Shown here in pieces: positions 62,803 to 64,000 of a stretch of DNA of 64,000 nucleotides. Source of the stretch: Roseobacter sp. MED193 (lineage in GTDB: Bacteria; Pseudomonadota; Alphaproteobacteria; Rhodobacterales; Rhodobacteraceae); NCBI RefSeq assembly GCF_000152965.1, contig NZ_CH902583.1:160987-224986 (forward strand), read 5' to 3'. Both the position numbers and the translations under genes were made by a program. The first letter of the stretch is position 1; each line of letters starts with the position of its first letter. Under the pieces are notes generated by a model. That model searched no databases. It had not been told where the DNA came from and saw only the letters and a program-made list of their open reading frames with translations.

Positions 62803-63978
62803 TTAGGGGGCGAAACGGCTCAAGCGGGAAAACAGCTCTGCAATCCCCGCTGCATCGACATTGGCAAAGGCAATGCGGAACTGACGCTCTGCAATTTCGC
62901 TGCCTTCTGGCATAAACATCGTGCCAGGCAACATCAAAATGGAGGCATCAGTGACCAGCTGTTTGGCAATCTCTTCGGCCGTTTTTTCAAAGGGATGTTC
63001 GACATAGGCGAAATAGGCGCCGCAGCCCAGCAGCCGCCAACCCTTGGCAGCAAGTTTGGGGAAACCATCAATGATGGCCTGTTTACGCGCCAGGATTTCG
63101 TCGCGTTCCCCGGCAAGCCAGTTTTGAAGATTGTGAATTCCCCATTGGGCCCCGATCTGGCCAAGTTGCGAAGGGCAGATGGTCACAGTGTCCAGGAATT
63201 TCTCCATTTCGAACAGCCGTTGTGGCGCAGCGGCAATGGCTCCAACCCTGTGGCCCGTCAACCGATAGGCCTTGGAAAACGAATAGAGGTGGATCAGGGT
63301 TTGGCTCCAGTTTGGATCCTGAAACAGAGTATGCGGCGGGCCAGAGCGGCTGTCAAAATCGCGGTAGGTCTCATCCACAATCAGGGTCAGCCCCTGGGAT
63401 CTTGCCAGATCAAAAAAGGCGCGCAGCAGGCCATCGGGATATTCAACGCCGGTGGGGTTGTTCGGTGTGACCAAAACAATGGCTTTGGTCCGTGGTGAGA
63501 TCAGCGCCTTGGCCGCTTCAAGATCGGGCAGCATATTTTCGCCAACCTGCAGGGGGCAGGCTTTGACACCGCTGAGATCCAGCCACATTTTATGGTTGAA
63601 GTACCACGGCACAGGAATGATCACCTCATCGCCCTCGCCGCAAAGCGCCGCAATGGTGGCTGCGAAGGCCTGGTTGCAGCCCGAGGTGATCCCAATCTGA
63701 TCGGCCGAGATCGCTGCGGCATAATGGCTGGACATCTGCCCCGAGAGCGCCGAGCGAAGCCCGTCGCGCCCCAGAACCGCGCCATAGAGATGGGCGTCAT
63801 CCTGATTGAGCGCGGCCTCTGCCAGAGCTTGGCGCAGGCCGAGTGGGGGCGGATCAGCGGGGGCGGCCTGGCTTACATTCAGCAGGGGGAGATCTTCGGT
63901 GAACGAAACCCCTTCGACCCAGCGGCGCGATTCGACGATTGGGGAAAGAAAGGTTGCCTCTGTGCGTGACTTGCTCAT
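62803..63978 (-). CDS. Pyridoxal-phosphate aminotransferase, class I/II
   Basis: A 391-residue fold-type I aminotransferase. The glycine-rich PLP region is GITSGCNQAFAATIAALCGE (near 95-114). VLVTPNNPTGVEYPDGLLRA, LIVDETYRDFDSRSGPPHTL and the Schiff-base lysine in LYSFSKAYRLTGHRVGAIAA (near 235) follow. Substrate cannot be told from sequence; aspartate-, tyrosine- or alanine-type enzymes are possible. It is separated from the PpiD-like gene by 219 non-coding bases. It may be truncated in neither end; the start is at 63978, near the window edge. Confidence 0.9.
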   Translation of the reverse strand: MSKSRTEATFLSPIVESRRWVEGVSFTEDLPLLNVSQAAPADPPPLGLRQALAEAALNQDDAHLYGAVLGRDGLRSALSGQMSSHYAAAISADQIGITSGCNQAFAATIAALCGEGDEVIIPVPWYFNHKMWLDLSGVKACPLQVGENMLPDLEAAKALISPRTKAIVLVTPNNPTGVEYPDGLLRAFFDLARSQGLTLIVDETYRDFDSRSGPPHTLFQDPNWSQTLIHLYSFSKAYRLTGHRVGAIAAAPQRLFEMEKFLDTVTICPSQLGQIGAQWGIHNLQNWLAGERDEILARKQAIIDGFPKLAAKGWRLLGCGAYFAYVEHPFEKTAEEIAKQLVTDASILMLPGTMFMPEGSEIAERQFRIAFANVDAAGIAELFSRLSRFAP

Positions 63979-64000
63979 GCCCGCTCCTGTTCACGAAATT

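Noticed and set aside
1-64000. tRNA, rRNA, CRISPR arrays, IS elements, prophage genes
   Set aside because: I read the intergenic regions on both strands and found no T-loop signature, spacer array, transposase or phage protein.

Overview
The window looks like ordinary chromosome from a marine Rhodobacteraceae (Roseobacter-group) alphaproteobacterium. The protein sequences, the gene pairings (bolA-grxD with purL, argC-ccmE-ccmF-ccmH, trpGDC-moaC-moeA-lexA, coiled-coil protein-zapA), the alphaproteobacterial GTTC-N7-GTTC SOS box at lexA and the two Hint-domain surface proteins all point that way. I assign no species. I saw no tRNA, rRNA, CRISPR array, insertion sequence or prophage gene.

Layout. 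0-1.7 kb: the 3' end of uvrA, a small membrane protein and a divergent XRE regulator with a palindrome between the last two. 1.7-3.3 kb: a secreted choice-of-anchor L/Hint protein. 3.5-6.7 kb: valine catabolism (isobutyryl-CoA dehydrogenase, 3-hydroxyisobutyryl-CoA hydrolase, mmsB). 7.2-13.4 kb: a tightly overlapping operon (binding protein, fused permease, ATPase, metallo-beta-lactamase-fold hydrolase, histidine phosphatase) facing a DeoR regulator. 13.6-18.0 kb: a second Hint protein, a TPR/SPINDLY-type O-GlcNAc transferase and an L,D-transpeptidase. 18.2-20.8 kb: mmsA and a divergent LysR regulator, so the valine genes are split by about 11.5 kb of unrelated genes. 20.8-25.9 kb: CBS protein, coaD, a 47-aa microprotein, gap, a DUF808 protein, an FkbM methyltransferase and an unknown gene. 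26-30 kb: tkt, coiled-coil protein, zapA, grxD. 30-33 kb: two tiny membrane proteins, bolA and purL. 33.3-38 kb: an orphan terminator (possible sRNA), a LysR regulator and a fused indolepyruvate oxidoreductase. 38-45 kb: acyltransferase, murI, argC, ccmEFH and an enoyl-CoA hydratase. 45-52 kb: an RTX-like protein, gltA, gltX, comEC, lexA. 52-64 kb: moeA, moaC, trpC, ung, trpD, trpG, a polysaccharide deacetylase, trpE, a PpiD/SurA-like chaperone and an aminotransferase.

How the genes fit together. Most of the window is housekeeping: valine breakdown, lower glycolysis and pentose phosphate enzymes, Fe-S trafficking (Grx/BolA), cytochrome c maturation, tryptophan and molybdopterin synthesis, and the SOS regulator. 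The least explained unit is the 7.2-13.4 kb transporter operon. Its AfuA/FbpA-like importer is translationally chained to a phosphodiesterase-like metallohydrolase and a phosphatase, and it faces a DeoR-type regulator, a family that usually senses sugar phosphates. I read it as a candidate system for taking up and dephosphorylating an organophosphate ester. The substrate is unknown.

Smaller regulatory features include helically phased repeats upstream of gap, a hairpin overlapping the ribosome binding site of the CBS gene, a perfect inverted repeat between the DeoR gene and its operon, and a possible sRNA near 33.4 kb.
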